This document shows positions 1-6,110 of a stretch of DNA of 8,161 nucleotides, piece after piece; the first letter of the stretch is position 1; each line of letters opens with the position of its first letter. The stretch is from Pseudomonadota bacterium (GTDB lineage Bacteria; Pseudomonadota; Gammaproteobacteria; Steroidobacterales; Steroidobacteraceae), in contig JAJXYU010000299.1 of NCBI GenBank assembly GCA_021780395.1, positions 1 through 8,161 of the forward strand, read 5' to 3'. Under the pieces are notes generated by a model, which was given only the letters and a program-made list of their open reading frames with translations, searched no databases and was not told where the DNA came from. The position numbers and the translations under genes are program-made.

Positions 1-486
1 GACGAAATCCGCGTCGAGCCCCTGCTCGTCATAGAAGCGCTTTTCGAACGGCAGCAGGCACAGCACCCGGTCGACCGCCGCGCGCATCCGGCGCACCCGC
101 TTCGGCCGCCACGCCCACACCTGCGGACTCACGTACTGCACCGTGGTGATCCCCGCGGCGCGCAGATCGCGGGCGAGGCGCAGGTTGAACTCCGGGGAAT
201 CGATGCCGACGAACACGTCGGGCCGCTCGGCGAGGAACCGCCGCCGCACCCGCGCGCGCAGCCGCAGCAGTCGGGGCAGCTCGCCGAGGATCTCGAACAG
301 ACCCATCACCGCGAGCGCTTCGGACGGCTCCCAGGCCTCGCAGCCCGCCGCGCGCATCTTCGGGCCGGCGACGCCGAAGAAGCGCGCATCCGGCGCCACG
401 CGCCGCAGCGCCTCGATCAGTCCGGCGCCGAGGGTGTCCCCGGAGGCCTCGCCCGCGACCAACCCGACCCGCAGTGGATCCGGCAT
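1..486 (-). CDS. lpxB: Lipid-A-disaccharide synthase LpxB, N-terminal 162 residues (3' end outside window)
   Basis: LpxB is the GT19-family glycosyltransferase that condenses UDP-2,3-diacylglucosamine with lipid X (2,3-diacylglucosamine 1-phosphate) to give lipid A disaccharide at the inner face of the cytoplasmic membrane. I translated the minus strand from the ATG at 486-484. It opens with MPDPLRVGLVAGEASGDTLG, the family's N-terminal glycine-rich signature (GEASGD). Further on come FFGVAGPKM, ALAVMGLFEIL, the GIDSPEFNL block around residues 94-102 and YVSPQVWAW around residues 117-125, all typical of LpxB. The frame stays open to the window edge, so about 160 of roughly 380 residues are present. 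The start lies 4 bp after the lpxA stop codon with no convincing Shine-Dalgarno sequence, which suggests translational coupling to lpxA. Identity is secure; only the C-terminal nucleotide-sugar-binding half is unseen. Confidence 0.96.
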   Translation of the reverse strand, partial: MPDPLRVGLVAGEASGDTLGAGLIEALRRVAPDARFFGVAGPKMRAAGCEAWEPSEALAVMGLFEILGELPRLLRLRARVRRRFLAERPDVFVGIDSPEFNLRLARDLRAAGITTVQYVSPQVWAWRPKRVRRMRAAVDRVLCLLPFEKRFYDEQGLDADFV

Positions 487-490
487 GCGT

Positions 491-1261
491 CTACCGAACG
501 ATGCTGCGCGAACTTCGCCTGATGAAGGAGACGAACGGAGCGATTTCCGGCTGGTCGCGCGCGGCCTCGTCGAGCCGCTCGAGCGCTTCGGCGAGCTTCA
601 GGCCCGAGCGGTACAGCGTCCGGTACGCCCGGCGGATGTTCAGGATCTGCGCCGGGGTGAAGCCGCGCCGCTTCAGCCCCTCGCTGTTCACGCTGTGCGG
701 CACCGCCGGCTGGCCGATCGCCATCACGTACGGCGGAACGTCGCGGGTGACCGCGGCGTTGTTGCCGATGAAGCAGTGGGCCCCGATCTTGGTGAACTGG
801 TGCACCGCGGACAGGCCACCGAAGATCACCCAGTCGCCGACCTCGACGTGGCCGCCGAGCGTCGCGCAATTCGCCATCACGATCTGGTCGCCGAGCTGGC
901 AGTCGTGTGCGACGTGCGCGTAGGACATCATCAGGTTGTCGTTGCCGATCCGGGTCACGCCGCGATCGTGGGTGGTGCCGCGATTCACGGTCACGAACTC
1001 CCGGAACACGTTGCGGTCGCCGATCTCGAGCCGCGTCGGCTCGCCGCGGTACTTCTTGTCCTGCGGCGCGTCGCCGATCGAGGCGAACTGGAAGATCCGG
1101 TTGTCGCAGCCGATCCGGGTCGGTCCGTTGATCACCGCGTGCGGTCCGATGCGGGTTCCCTTGCCGATCGACACGCCCGCGCCGATCACCGAATACGGCC
1201 CGATCTCGACGTCGACGTCGATCTCGGCCTGCGCCGAGACGATCGCGCGCGAATCGATCAC
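491..1261 (-). CDS. lpxA: UDP-N-acetylglucosamine O-acyltransferase LpxA
   Basis: LpxA transfers a 3-hydroxyacyl chain from acyl carrier protein to the 3-OH of UDP-GlcNAc, the first step of lipid A synthesis in the cytoplasm. The product is 256 residues (E. coli 262). An N-terminal left-handed beta-helix of hexapeptide repeats (IGPYSV, IGKGTR, IGPHAV, IGCDNR and so on) runs to about residue 180 and is followed by a helical C-terminus with NSEGLKRRGF near residues 190-200. The catalytic His is H119 in AHVAHDC (E. coli H125); H116, H138 and H154 match E. coli H122, H144 and H160. The acyl-ruler position (E. coli G173) is Asn167. The start is a GTG at 1261-1259 whose GTGA overlaps the fabZ stop, with a strong purine tract (1266-1273) 4 nt upstream. 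A longer open frame continues upstream to 1759 but only shadows fabZ. Compared with E. coli, about six residues are missing near the N-terminus, one hexapeptide turn. Confidence 0.97.
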   Translation of the reverse strand: MIDSRAIVSAQAEIDVDVEIGPYSVIGAGVSIGKGTRIGPHAVINGPTRIGCDNRIFQFASIGDAPQDKKYRGEPTRLEIGDRNVFREFVTVNRGTTHDRGVTRIGNDNLMMSYAHVAHDCQLGDQIVMANCATLGGHVEVGDWVIFGGLSAVHQFTKIGAHCFIGNNAAVTRDVPPYVMAIGQPAVPHSVNSEGLKRRGFTPAQILNIRRAYRTLYRSGLKLAEALERLDEAARDQPEIAPFVSFIRRSSRSIVR

Positions 1262-1737
1262 TGCGCCTCCCCCGCCCGCTCCGGTCCGCGCGTCTCCGGC
1301 GCGACCATGATCTCGGCCGCGGCGACCTCGGCCCCGTCGACCTCGGCGACGCAGGCGAACTTCCAGATGCCCTTGAACGAGCGCAGCAGCGTCGCCTTCA
1401 GCACGATCTGGTCGCCGGGCTCGACCGGCTTGCGGAAGCGCGCCTTGTCGATCGCGACGAAGTAGAAGCGCGTGTCGTCGTTCGGCACCACCCCGGCGGT
1501 CTTGAACGCGAGCAGCCCGCAGGTCTGCGCGAGCGCCTCGATCAGAATCACGCCCGGCATCACCGGCCGGCTCGGGAAGTGTCCAGGGAAGAACGGCTCG
1601 TTGTAGGTCACGTTCTTCAGCGCGACGATGCGCTCGCCCGGCACGCATTCGCGCACCCGGTCGACGAGCAGGAACGGGTAACGGTGCGGGAGCTGCCGCA
1701 TGATCGCTTCGATATCCATGGCCATCGCGTCGCTCAT
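1258..1737 (-). CDS. fabZ: 3-hydroxyacyl-ACP dehydratase FabZ
   Basis: FabZ dehydrates (3R)-hydroxyacyl-ACP to trans-2-enoyl-ACP in type II fatty acid synthesis and competes with LpxA and LpxD for the same 3-hydroxyacyl-ACP pool. The product has 159 residues and a single hot-dog fold. [13 protein letters not shown] (residues 16-28) is the family N-terminal signature. The catalytic pair is His53 in [14 protein letters not shown] and Glu67 in LIEALAQ. The annotated ATG overlaps the lpxD stop (ATGA) and has a GAGGGA Shine-Dalgarno 6 nt upstream (1744-1749), which supports this start; Met5 or Met7 are alternatives but lie further from the ribosome site. The 3' end overlaps the lpxA GTG by 4 bp. 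The tail after about residue 145 ([12 protein letters not shown]) is a short hydrophilic extension of no recognised function. Confidence 0.97.
   Translation of the reverse strand: MSDAMAMDIEAIMRQLPHRYPFLLVDRVRECVPGERIVALKNVTYNEPFFPGHFPSRPVMPGVILIEALAQTCGLLAFKTAGVVPNDDTRFYFVAIDKARFRKPVEPGDQIVLKATLLRSFKGIWKFACVAEVDGAEVAAAEIMVAPETRGPERAGEAQ
1266..1273 (-). promoter_or_regulatory. Shine-Dalgarno site of lpxA
   Basis: GGGGGAGG ends 4 nt before the lpxA GTG, inside the fabZ 3' end. It supports the GTG start, the only one that removes the long upstream read-through into fabZ while keeping the conserved N-terminal IDSRA segment. Confidence 0.75.
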
Positions 1738-2777
1738 CGATCGTCCCTCGTGTTGGCATCCTCGTCGCCCGCCGCCTCAGGCCCGGTTCGCGCCCCGCGC
1801 TCGAGCCGCCGCAGGTGCGCGACGGTGCGGCGCCAGCGGCGGGTCTCGACGACCGGGATCCCGGCGGAGTAGCTCCCGGGCGCGCGGATCGACGCGCTGA
1901 CCAGCGATAACCCCGTGATCGCGACGTCGTCCGCGATCGACAGATGTCCCGCGAAGCCCACCATCCCGCCGATCATGCAGCGCTTGCCGATCGTCGTGCT
2001 GCCCGAGATCCCGGTGCATGCGGCGATCGCGGTGTGCGCGCCGATGCGCACGTTGTGCGCGACCTGGATCTGGTTGTCGAGCTTCACGCCGTCCTCGATC
2101 ACCGTGTCGTCGATCGCGCCGCGGTCGATCGTCGTGTTCGCGCCGATCTCGACGTCGTCGCCGATGCGCACCGTGCCGAGCTGCGGCACCTTCGCCCAGG
2201 CGGCCCCGTCGCGCGCGAAGCCGAATCCGTCGGCCCCGATCACCGCCCCAGGGTGGATCAGGCAGCGCTCGCCGACGATCACGCCCGCACACACGACCGC
2301 CCGCGCGAGCACCCGCGTATCGTCGCCGATCCGCGCCCCGCGCCCGACGATCGCCCCGGGACCGATGCTCACCCGCTCGCCGATCTCGGCGCCCGCCTCG
2401 ATCAGCGCATGCGGCGCGACCGCGGCCGAGCGCGGCACGCGGGCATCCGGCGCGACGACCGCGCTCGGATGCACGCCCGGCGCGGCCGCCGGTGGCGGAT
2501 GCAGGAGCGCCGCGATCCGCGCATACGCGAGATAGGGGTTCGGACCGATCAGCGCGGCGACCGGACAGTCGCCCGCATCTTCCGGGGCGACCACGACCGC
2601 GGACGCGCGGGTTCCCTCGAGCTGCCGCCGGTAGCGGCGGTTCGCGAGAAAGCTCACCGCGCCCGCGGTCGCGCCGGCGAGCGTCGCGACGTGCGAGACC
2701 GCGAGGTCCGGATCCCCCCGCAGGCTGAGCCCGAAGCGCACCGCGAGCTCGCCGAGGCTGAAGTCGCCGGTCTGCAC
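1734..2777 (-). CDS. lpxD: UDP-3-O-(3-hydroxyacyl)glucosamine N-acyltransferase LpxD
   Basis: LpxD adds the second 3-hydroxyacyl chain, on the 2-amino group, in the third step of lipid A synthesis. The 347-residue product (E. coli 341) has an N-terminal uridine-binding domain (residues 1-100, with [13 protein letters not shown] and the [13 protein letters not shown] motif). A long left-handed beta-helix of hexapeptides follows at about 101-295, including [10 protein letters not shown] and [11 protein letters not shown]. The C-terminus is helical and very rich in Arg, Asp and Glu. Catalytic His241 sits in [13 protein letters not shown] (E. coli H239) and His278 matches E. coli H276. The acyl-ruler Met290 of E. 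coli aligns with Leu292, a conservative change. The start is a GTG at 2777-2775. An in-frame stop at 2804-2802 leaves no other start upstream, and the next GTG would remove the conserved N-terminus. Shine-Dalgarno pairing is poor. It lies 40 bp after skp and overlaps fabZ by 4 bp. Confidence 0.96.
   Translation of the reverse strand: MQTGDFSLGELAVRFGLSLRGDPDLAVSHVATLAGATAGAVSFLANRRYRRQLEGTRASAVVVAPEDAGDCPVAALIGPNPYLAYARIAALLHPPPAAAPGVHPSAVVAPDARVPRSAAVAPHALIEAGAEIGERVSIGPGAIVGRGARIGDDTRVLARAVVCAGVIVGERCLIHPGAVIGADGFGFARDGAAWAKVPQLGTVRIGDDVEIGANTTIDRGAIDDTVIEDGVKLDNQIQVAHNVRIGAHTAIAACTGISGSTTIGKRCMIGGMVGFAGHLSIADDVAITGLSLVSASIRAPGSYSAGIPVVETRRWRRTVAHLRRLERGARTGPEAAGDEDANTRDDR
1744..1749 (-). 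promoter_or_regulatory. Shine-Dalgarno site of fabZ
   Basis: GAGGGA ends 6 nt before the fabZ ATG, inside the lpxD 3' end. It decides for Met1 over the nearby Met5 and Met7. Confidence 0.7.
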
Positions 2778-2817
2778 GCGCGTGCTCGATCCGCGCTCGA
2801 ATCAGCCTCGGCGGCGG

Positions 2818-3378
2818 TTACTTCGAACCGCCGGGCTGCTTCGCGGTCCCGCTCGGGACGGCCGCCGGCTTCGTCATCAGGAGCGCGAGCACGCCCGGCG
2901 TGATGTCGAAGTTCGGCTTGGCGAAGAACACGCCGTCGCCGAGCACGAGGTCATAGCCCTTCGTGCGCGCGTAATCCTGGATCTCCTGGAGCAGGAAACG
3001 CTGCACGCGGCCGAGTTCCTCGTTGCGCTGCGCGGACACGTCGTCCTGGAACGCGCTCGCCTTCGCCTGGAAGTCGCGCTGCTCGTCGCGCAGCGCGTCC
3101 TCGGCCTTGACGCGCTCGGCGTCGGCCATCATCGGGCCGTTCTTCTGCAGGTTCGCGTCCTTCGACTTCAGGTCGTTCTGCATCTCGAGGAGCTTGCGGC
3201 GGCGCGCCGAGAACTCGTTCTGCAGCACCTGCATCGCGTGCTTGGTCTGCGGCGCCTCCTGCAGGAGTTGCTGGAAATTCACGACGGCGATTTTGGTCTC
3301 CGCGCTCGCGGCCTGGGCGACGGCAATCGCGCACAGGCACAGCGCGAGCAGCGGAAGACGGCGGGTCAGGGTCGACAT
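2818..3378 (-). CDS. skp: Periplasmic chaperone Skp (OmpH family)
   Basis: Skp is a trimeric 'jellyfish' chaperone that holds unfolded outer-membrane proteins in the periplasm on their way to the Bam complex. I chose the ATG at 3378, giving 186 residues. The frame remains open further upstream but there it only reads through the bamA 3' end. From this ATG the protein begins with a clear Sec signal peptide: Thr-Arg-Arg, a hydrophobic core (LPLLALCLCAIAVA) and AQAASA before the likely cleavage after residue 26. The mature protein starts with TKIAVVNFQQLLQEAP, the family beta-strand motif. A long charged helical hairpin follows (about residues 45-130, with QRDFQAKASAFQDDV), then a terminal strand region with YDLVLGDGVFFAKPNFDIT. 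The last 17 residues are a Pro/Ser/Gly/Lys tail that makes the protein longer than E. coli Skp (161). GAGG (3392-3395) lies 13 nt from the ATG, farther than usual. It follows bamA by 32 bp. Confidence 0.93.
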   Translation of the reverse strand: MSTLTRRLPLLALCLCAIAVAQAASAETKIAVVNFQQLLQEAPQTKHAMQVLQNEFSARRRKLLEMQNDLKSKDANLQKNGPMMADAERVKAEDALRDEQRDFQAKASAFQDDVSAQRNEELGRVQRFLLQEIQDYARTKGYDLVLGDGVFFAKPNFDITPGVLALLMTKPAAVPSGTAKQPGGSK

Positions 3379-3410
3379 ATTGCTTTGAAAACCTCGCAGG
3401 CTGGAAAGGG

Positions 3411-6011
3411 TCAAAACGCTTGTCCGATGGAAAACTGAAACCGTTCCGTCTGGTCGCCGAACTGGACGGTATTCCCCGGGAACGGGTTCAACGGAATGGC
3501 GTACGAGAATCGGAATAATCCGAGCGGCGCGAGCCACTCCACCGCGATGCCGGTCGATCGTTTTAAGTTAGCATAACTGAAATGATAGGTCACCGGCGTC
3601 GTGTCGTCGACGCCGAGGAAACGGATCTTGTTGCCGGTCTGGAACACGTTGCCGATGTCGTAGAAGAAGCTCACCCGGGCCGCGCTCTCCCACTTCTCCG
3701 GAACCGGCAGCACGAGCTCCAGGCGGTTCACGGTCAGGAGGTTGCCGCCGTAGGGATTGCCGATGCCGATGTTGTCGCGCGGGCCGAGGGTCGCCTCGCG
3801 GAAGCCCCGGACGCTGTCCGGGCCGCCCGCATAGTAGTTGAGGTACGGCGGCAGCCCGCTCGTGTGGCCGAGCGAGGACGCGTAGTCGACCTGCAGGTTG
3901 TCGGTCAGCAGGAACCGGCCCCACAGCGGCTGGTACTTCTTGAACGCATAGGACAGCGCGTAGTAGCGCACCCCGCTCGGCGGGATCGACATCCGCGCGG
4001 TCAGCGCGTTACGCATGCCCTTGGTCGCGAACAACGCCCTGTTGCGCGAGTCCATCGACCAGCCCGCGGTGAGCTCGTAGGTGTAGAAATCCGAGCCGTA
4101 CACCGTGTACGGGCTGTCGAGCGAGTTCACGACGCCGTCGCCGTTGGTGTCCGCGAGCACGCGCGAGAACGTGTTGCCGTTCGAGCGCACCCAGTCGACC
4201 GCCTGCTGCGCGCTGTAGCCCTGCGAAGTCACGAGCGAGTTCTTGTTCGCCGACAGACCGAGCTCGACGTACTGGAACTCGGAGATCGGATACGCGTAGG
4301 TGAGCGCCGCGGTCAGCTGCTTGGTGCCGAACACCGAGGAGGAGGACACGAACTGCGTGACGTCCCGGTAGGTGAACGATGCGGTGCGCGACACCCCGTC
4401 GATCGTCGTGTAGGGGTTCGTCTCCGAGAACGTGTAGGTCTTCGCGTACTTGCCGGCGTTCACGTCGACCGCGATCCGGTCGCCGGTGCCGAGGAAGTTG
4501 CTGTGCGCGAAGTTCACGTTCAGGCTGACCCCGTACGCGCCGGAGTAGCCGATGCCGCCGCCGAACTGGCCCGGGAGGCCCTGCTTGATCTTGTAGTTCA
4601 CGTCCACCAGGTCGGCACTGCCCGGCACGGGGACCATCTTGTAGCTGACCTTCTTCACGTACGGCAGCCGCTGGATGCGCTGCTTGGAACGCTCGAGCGC
4701 CGAGTTCGACACCCAGCCGCCTTCGAGCTGGCGCATCTCGCGGCGCAATACCTCGTCGTTGATCGAGGACTCGTTGGTGAAGTTCACGTGGCGGACGTAC
4801 ACGCGGTTGCCCGGCTCGACGTAGAACGTGAGCGAGACGGTCTTGGTCTTCTCGTCCGCGGTCGGCACCGGCTCGACCTTCGAGAACGCGTAGCCGTCCG
4901 CGCCGAGGCGATAGCGGATCGCCTCCTGCGAGTTCGTGATCAGCTTGCGATCGAACACGTCCCCCGGCTTGATCTGCAGGAGCCGGCGCAGGTCCGCCTC
5001 CGGCACGACCATCGTGCCGGCGAGCTTGACCTTGGACACCCGGAACACGTCACCCTGGTGAATGTTCACCGTGATGTACATGTTGTGCTTCGCGGGCGAG
5101 ATCTGGACCTGGGTCGAGTCGATCTGGAAGTTCGCGTAGCCGCGGTCCATGAAGTACGAACGGATCCGCTCCAGGTCGCCCTGCAGCGTCTCGCGCGAGT
5201 ACCGGTCGTCCTGCTTGTACCAGGACAGCCAGTTCGGCGTCTTCAGGTGCAGCGTATCGAGAACCGTCTTATCCTTGAACGCGGTGTTGCCGACGATGTT
5301 GATCTCGCGGACCACCGCGCGCTTGCCCTCGACGATGTGGATCGCGATGTCGACCTTGTTGCCGGGCCGCGGCGTCACCGTCGTCTGGATCTGCACCGCG
5401 TACTTGCCGCGGCTGAAGTACTGGTCGGTCAGGTACTGCTTGACCTCGTCGAGCACCGAGCGGTCGAAGATCTTGCCCTCGGAGAGTCCGACGTCGCGCA
5501 GGCTCCGCTTGAGCTCCGGGGTCTTGATGTCCTTGTTGCCCTTGATCGTGAACTTCTCGATCGACGGTCGCTCGATCACGACCACGAGGAGCGTGTTGCC
5601 CTCGCGCCGCATCTCGACGTCGCGGAAGAAGCCGGTCGCGTACAGTTCCCGCATCGCCTCGCGGATCCGGTGCGGGTTCAGCCGATCGCCGATGTTCACC
5701 GGCAGATAGTTGAACACCGTGCCCTCGGAGATGCGCTGCAGGCCGATCACGCGGATGTCGCCGACGACGAAGTCGGCCGGGCTCCCCTCGGTCGACGCGG
5801 CGGGACCCGCCGCCTCGGCCGCGCCCGACGCCGGCGCCATCGCCGCTGCCGCGGTGGACGCGGTGGACGCGGCGGGCGCGGTGGGCTTCCCCGGCGCGCT
5901 CGGCGCAGCCGTCGTCCGCGGCGACGGACCGCCGTCCGCCTGCGCGTGCACGACCGTGACCGGCTGGACGGCGAGCGCCGCCGCCCCTAGGAGCGCGAGT
6001 TCAAACCGCAC
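3411..6011 (-). CDS. bamA: Outer membrane protein assembly factor BamA
   Basis: BamA (Omp85 family) is the essential core of the Bam complex that folds beta-barrels into the outer membrane. The 866-residue product (E. coli 810) carries a signal peptide (about 1-23, cleavage after VHA) and an Ala/Pro/Ser/Thr linker (24-79). Five POTRA domains follow: P1 from FVVGDIRVIGLQRI (81), P2 about 149-230, P3 231-322, P4 323-402 and P5 403-478. A 16-stranded barrel runs from about 484 to the C-terminal Phe. The loop-6 VRGF signature is at 734-737 (YYAGGPDSVRGFREA) and the C-terminal beta-signal is FQFSIGQAF. Residues 621-632 in an outer loop form a DxNxDGxxNxxD motif. The start is a GTG at 6011 without a Shine-Dalgarno sequence. 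No ATG, GTG or TTG occurs in frame in the preceding ~110 bases, so the N-terminus is the weakest part of the call. Codons near the 3' end (3558-3590) are unusually AT-rich. Confidence 0.96.
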   Translation of the reverse strand: MRFELALLGAAALAVQPVTVVHAQADGGPSPRTTAAPSAPGKPTAPAASTASTAAAAMAPASGAAEAAGPAASTEGSPADFVVGDIRVIGLQRISEGTVFNYLPVNIGDRLNPHRIREAMRELYATGFFRDVEMRREGNTLLVVVIERPSIEKFTIKGNKDIKTPELKRSLRDVGLSEGKIFDRSVLDEVKQYLTDQYFSRGKYAVQIQTTVTPRPGNKVDIAIHIVEGKRAVVREINIVGNTAFKDKTVLDTLHLKTPNWLSWYKQDDRYSRETLQGDLERIRSYFMDRGYANFQIDSTQVQISPAKHNMYITVNIHQGDVFRVSKVKLAGTMVVPEADLRRLLQIKPGDVFDRKLITNSQEAIRYRLGADGYAFSKVEPVPTADEKTKTVSLTFYVEPGNRVYVRHVNFTNESSINDEVLRREMRQLEGGWVSNSALERSKQRIQRLPYVKKVSYKMVPVPGSADLVDVNYKIKQGLPGQFGGGIGYSGAYGVSLNVNFAHSNFLGTGDRIAVDVNAGKYAKTYTFSETNPYTTIDGVSRTASFTYRDVTQFVSSSSVFGTKQLTAALTYAYPISEFQYVELGLSANKNSLVTSQGYSAQQAVDWVRSNGNTFSRVLADTNGDGVVNSLDSPYTVYGSDFYTYELTAGWSMDSRNRALFATKGMRNALTARMSIPPSGVRYYALSYAFKKYQPLWGRFLLTDNLQVDYASSLGHTSGLPPYLNYYAGGPDSVRGFREATLGPRDNIGIGNPYGGNLLTVNRLELVLPVPEKWESAARVSFFYDIGNVFQTGNKIRFLGVDDTTPVTYHFSYANLKRSTGIAVEWLAPLGLFRFSYAIPLNPFPGNTVQFGDQTERFQFSIGQAF
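3558..3590 (-). other. AT-rich patch of atypical codons in the bamA 3' region
   Basis: Residues 809-818 are coded TAT CAT TTC AGT TAT GCT AAC TTA AAA CGA. TTA, AGT, TAT and CGA are scarce elsewhere in this window, where TAC, CTG/CTC and CGC dominate. Roughly 70 percent of the bases here are A or T, against a strongly GC-rich surrounding. It lies about 180-210 bp upstream of skp. Confidence 0.6.
4116..4151 (-). other. Dockerin/EF-hand-like calcium-loop motif inside BamA
   Basis: Residues 621-632 of BamA read DTNGDGVVNSLD. This matches the 12-residue calcium loop with side-chain ligands at positions 1, 3, 5, 9 and 12 (D, N, D, N, D) and the invariant Gly at 6. Asp rather than Glu at position 12 is the dockerin-like form. 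It lies between barrel strands in a predicted surface loop. Metal binding is inferred from the motif only, and no flanking EF-hand helices are evident. Confidence 0.55.
5851..5886. repeat. Four imperfect 9-bp tandem repeats within bamA
   Basis: On the plus strand the units are GCGGTGGAC, GCGGTGGAC, GCGGCGGGC and GCGGTGGGC in direct succession. On the coding strand they specify part of the Ala/Ser/Thr/Pro linker (TAPAASTASTA, around residues 43-54). A 9-bp unit keeps frame, so unit gain or loss would only lengthen or shorten the linker. Confidence 0.8.
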
Positions 6012-6093
6012 GCGAGTCGAACCAATCGCAACGGTGGAGAGTGTCGCGGCCGGCCGGCCGCGTCGAACGAGCCTCGATATCAGGATTTCGCAT
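6001..6093 (-). other. Possible 30-codon leader ORF overlapping the bamA start
   Basis: An ATG at 6093-6091, 9 bp after the rseP stop codon and shortly after a GGGA purine run (6100-6097, spacer 3), opens a 30-residue frame starting MRNPDIEARSTRPAGRDTLH and ending in TGA at 6003-6001. This is 11 bp inside bamA in another frame. It has no signal peptide, no membrane segment and no family I recognise. It may be an artefact, or a short leader whose termination couples ribosomes to the poorly defined bamA GTG. It would be partly removed from transcripts starting at the candidate sigma-E promoter. Confidence 0.2.
6045..6062. repeat. 18-bp perfect palindrome in the bamA leader
   Basis: CGCGGCCGGCCGGCCGCG is its own reverse complement over all 18 bases. 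It starts 33 bp upstream of the annotated bamA GTG and lies downstream of the candidate promoter. It could be a protein-binding site or, in RNA, a self-pairing GC-only segment with little or no loop; it has no U-tract and is not a recognisable terminator. In so GC-rich a genome chance is possible but a perfect 9+9 match is uncommon. Confidence 0.8.
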
Positions 6094-6110
6094 GGTGTCC
6101 CGTCAGTTCC
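6080..6110 (-). promoter_or_regulatory. Candidate sigma-E (RpoE/AlgU-type) promoter for bamA and downstream genes
   Basis: On the minus strand GGAACTG (6110-6104) matches the sigma-E -35 consensus GGAACTT in 6 of 7 positions and spans the last codons and stop of rseP. Eighteen bases downstream lies TCCTGA (6085-6080), similar to the TCTGA-type -10 element; the spacer is slightly longer than the usual 16-17. Transcription would begin near 6073, giving a leader of about 60 nt before the bamA start. In E. coli, bamA and skp belong to the sigma-E regulon, so the position fits. Seen by eye only. Confidence 0.35.

Noticed and set aside
143..1465. A 440-codon plus-strand frame antisense to lpxB, lpxA and fabZ
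   Set aside because: It crosses three certain genes on the other strand and shows no recognisable protein motif.
1262..1759. An N-terminal extension of lpxA by about 166 codons
   Set aside because: The frame is open but only reads fabZ out of frame. The GTG at 1261 has a ribosome site and matches the usual LpxA N-terminus.
3425..3455. Second sigma-E-like site (GGAACGG) near the bamA 3' end
   Set aside because: The -35 match is partial and no acceptable -10 element follows at the right distance.
3379..3537. A 53-residue N-terminal extension of Skp
   Set aside because: It lies mostly inside bamA, and the signal peptide begins exactly at the ATG at 3378.
3582..5990. An 802-codon open frame on the plus strand, antisense to bamA
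   Set aside because: It is the mirror of a GC-rich gene whose third positions are almost all G or C, which removes stops on the opposite strand. Its translation is Arg/Val/Asp/His-rich without any domain, and bamA is unmistakable on the other strand.
6045..6062. Rho-independent terminator between rseP and bamA
   Set aside because: The palindrome is followed by no T-rich tract on either strand, and the genes downstream are expected to be co-transcribed.
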